The notes under the pieces were generated by a model. The model ran no database searches. It was given only the letters and a program-made list of their open reading frames with translations, and had not been told where the DNA came from. The position numbers and the translations under genes are program-made. From Gallionellales bacterium RIFCSPLOWO2_02_FULL_59_110 (lineage in GTDB: Bacteria > Pseudomonadota > Gammaproteobacteria > Burkholderiales > Gallionellaceae), in NCBI GenBank assembly GCA_001801215.1, contig MGXA01000074.1, forward strand, positions 1 through 36,023: a stretch of DNA of 36,023 nucleotides. The letters run 5' to 3'. This document shows, one piece after another, positions 35,146-36,023 of the stretch (the first letter of the stretch is position 1; each line of letters starts with the position of its first letter).

Positions 35146-35298
35146 GCGCACCGCCCCCATCCAGAGGATATTCCATGCCCCCGCCAGCGTGCTTAGCCCG
35201 GCCATGAGATGGTTCAGCGCCTCGTCGGAACGGGCGGCGTCGAAGTCCGCCAGTTCGTCCCACAAGGTGTGGATGAAATCGTTGCTATTTTTTTCCAT
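35146..35298 (-). pseudogene. N-terminal fragment of a LuxR-type regulator
   Basis: A frame from ATG at 35298 (or 35316) encodes about 51 residues, including FIHTLWDELADFDAARSDEA, then LNHLMAGLSTLAGAWNILWMG. This resembles the N-terminus of LuxR-like helix-turn-helix regulators of betaproteobacteria. The frame then runs straight into a dispersed repeat (35099-35145) and low-value sequence, with no helix-turn-helix domain. It appears truncated. Family recognition is from memory and moderate. Confidence 0.5.
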
Positions 35299-35338
35299 TG
35301 CGCCGGTATCCATCGGCGTTTCAATTTTGTCAAAAGAA

Positions 35339-36023
<685 letters not shown>

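Overview
The window looks like a chromosome segment of a betaproteobacterium, probably of the Nitrosomonadales (Gallionella/Sideroxydans-like). This rests on the protein flavour of GuaA, GuaB, AspS, NadA and SecDF, the gene order tgt-yajC-secD-secF and fmdB-DUF502-aspS...nudB, and the style of the dispersed palindromic repeats. No rRNA or tRNA gene was seen, so the taxon is an inference.

Layout. (1) Positions 1-5682, all on the minus strand and visibly more AT-rich than the rest, form an accessory block: a possible undescribed three-gene operon (454-residue protein of unknown function, then a TDP1-like double-HKD phosphodiesterase, then an SNF2-type helicase running off the left edge), preceded by an AbiEi antitoxin whose AbiEii toxin partner is cut down to 59 codons. 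(2) 5683-6474 is non-coding. It holds a long perfect hairpin, repeated TACCRTCA-type motifs and a short copy of the guaA 3' end, and reads like the recombination end of an integrative element. (3) 6475-13260 is a complete, tightly overlapping Wadjet (JetABCD) anti-plasmid operon, followed by a TumA/TumE-type toxin-antitoxin pair at 13543-14252. (4) The island stops exactly at the 3' end of guaA (14401), a known integration hot spot. No integrase gene is inside the window.

(5) 14401-28373 is mainly core genome on the minus strand: guaA and guaB (GMP synthesis), a slipin/NfeD membrane-quality pair, and a long co-oriented series fmdB-DUF502-aspS-[mrr-RNase-barstar]-nudB-nadA-endonuclease/phosphatase-clsB. 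The Mrr nuclease and the barnase/barstar-like pair appear to be inserted into an otherwise housekeeping operon. (6) 28581-30509 is the only clear plus-strand gene, a methyl-accepting chemotaxis protein. (7) 31011-36023 is tgt-yajC-secD-secF-dedA on the minus strand (queuosine tRNA modification, Sec translocon motor, DedA membrane protein), with a truncated LuxR-like gene between tgt and yajC.

Two themes stand out. The guaA 3' end carries a defence island made of at least two modules. The genome also carries dispersed palindromic repeats, two of which appear to have entered coding genes in frame (tgt and nadA) and one of which abuts a broken gene. Three housekeeping units share a putative -10 box followed directly by GCGCGC.
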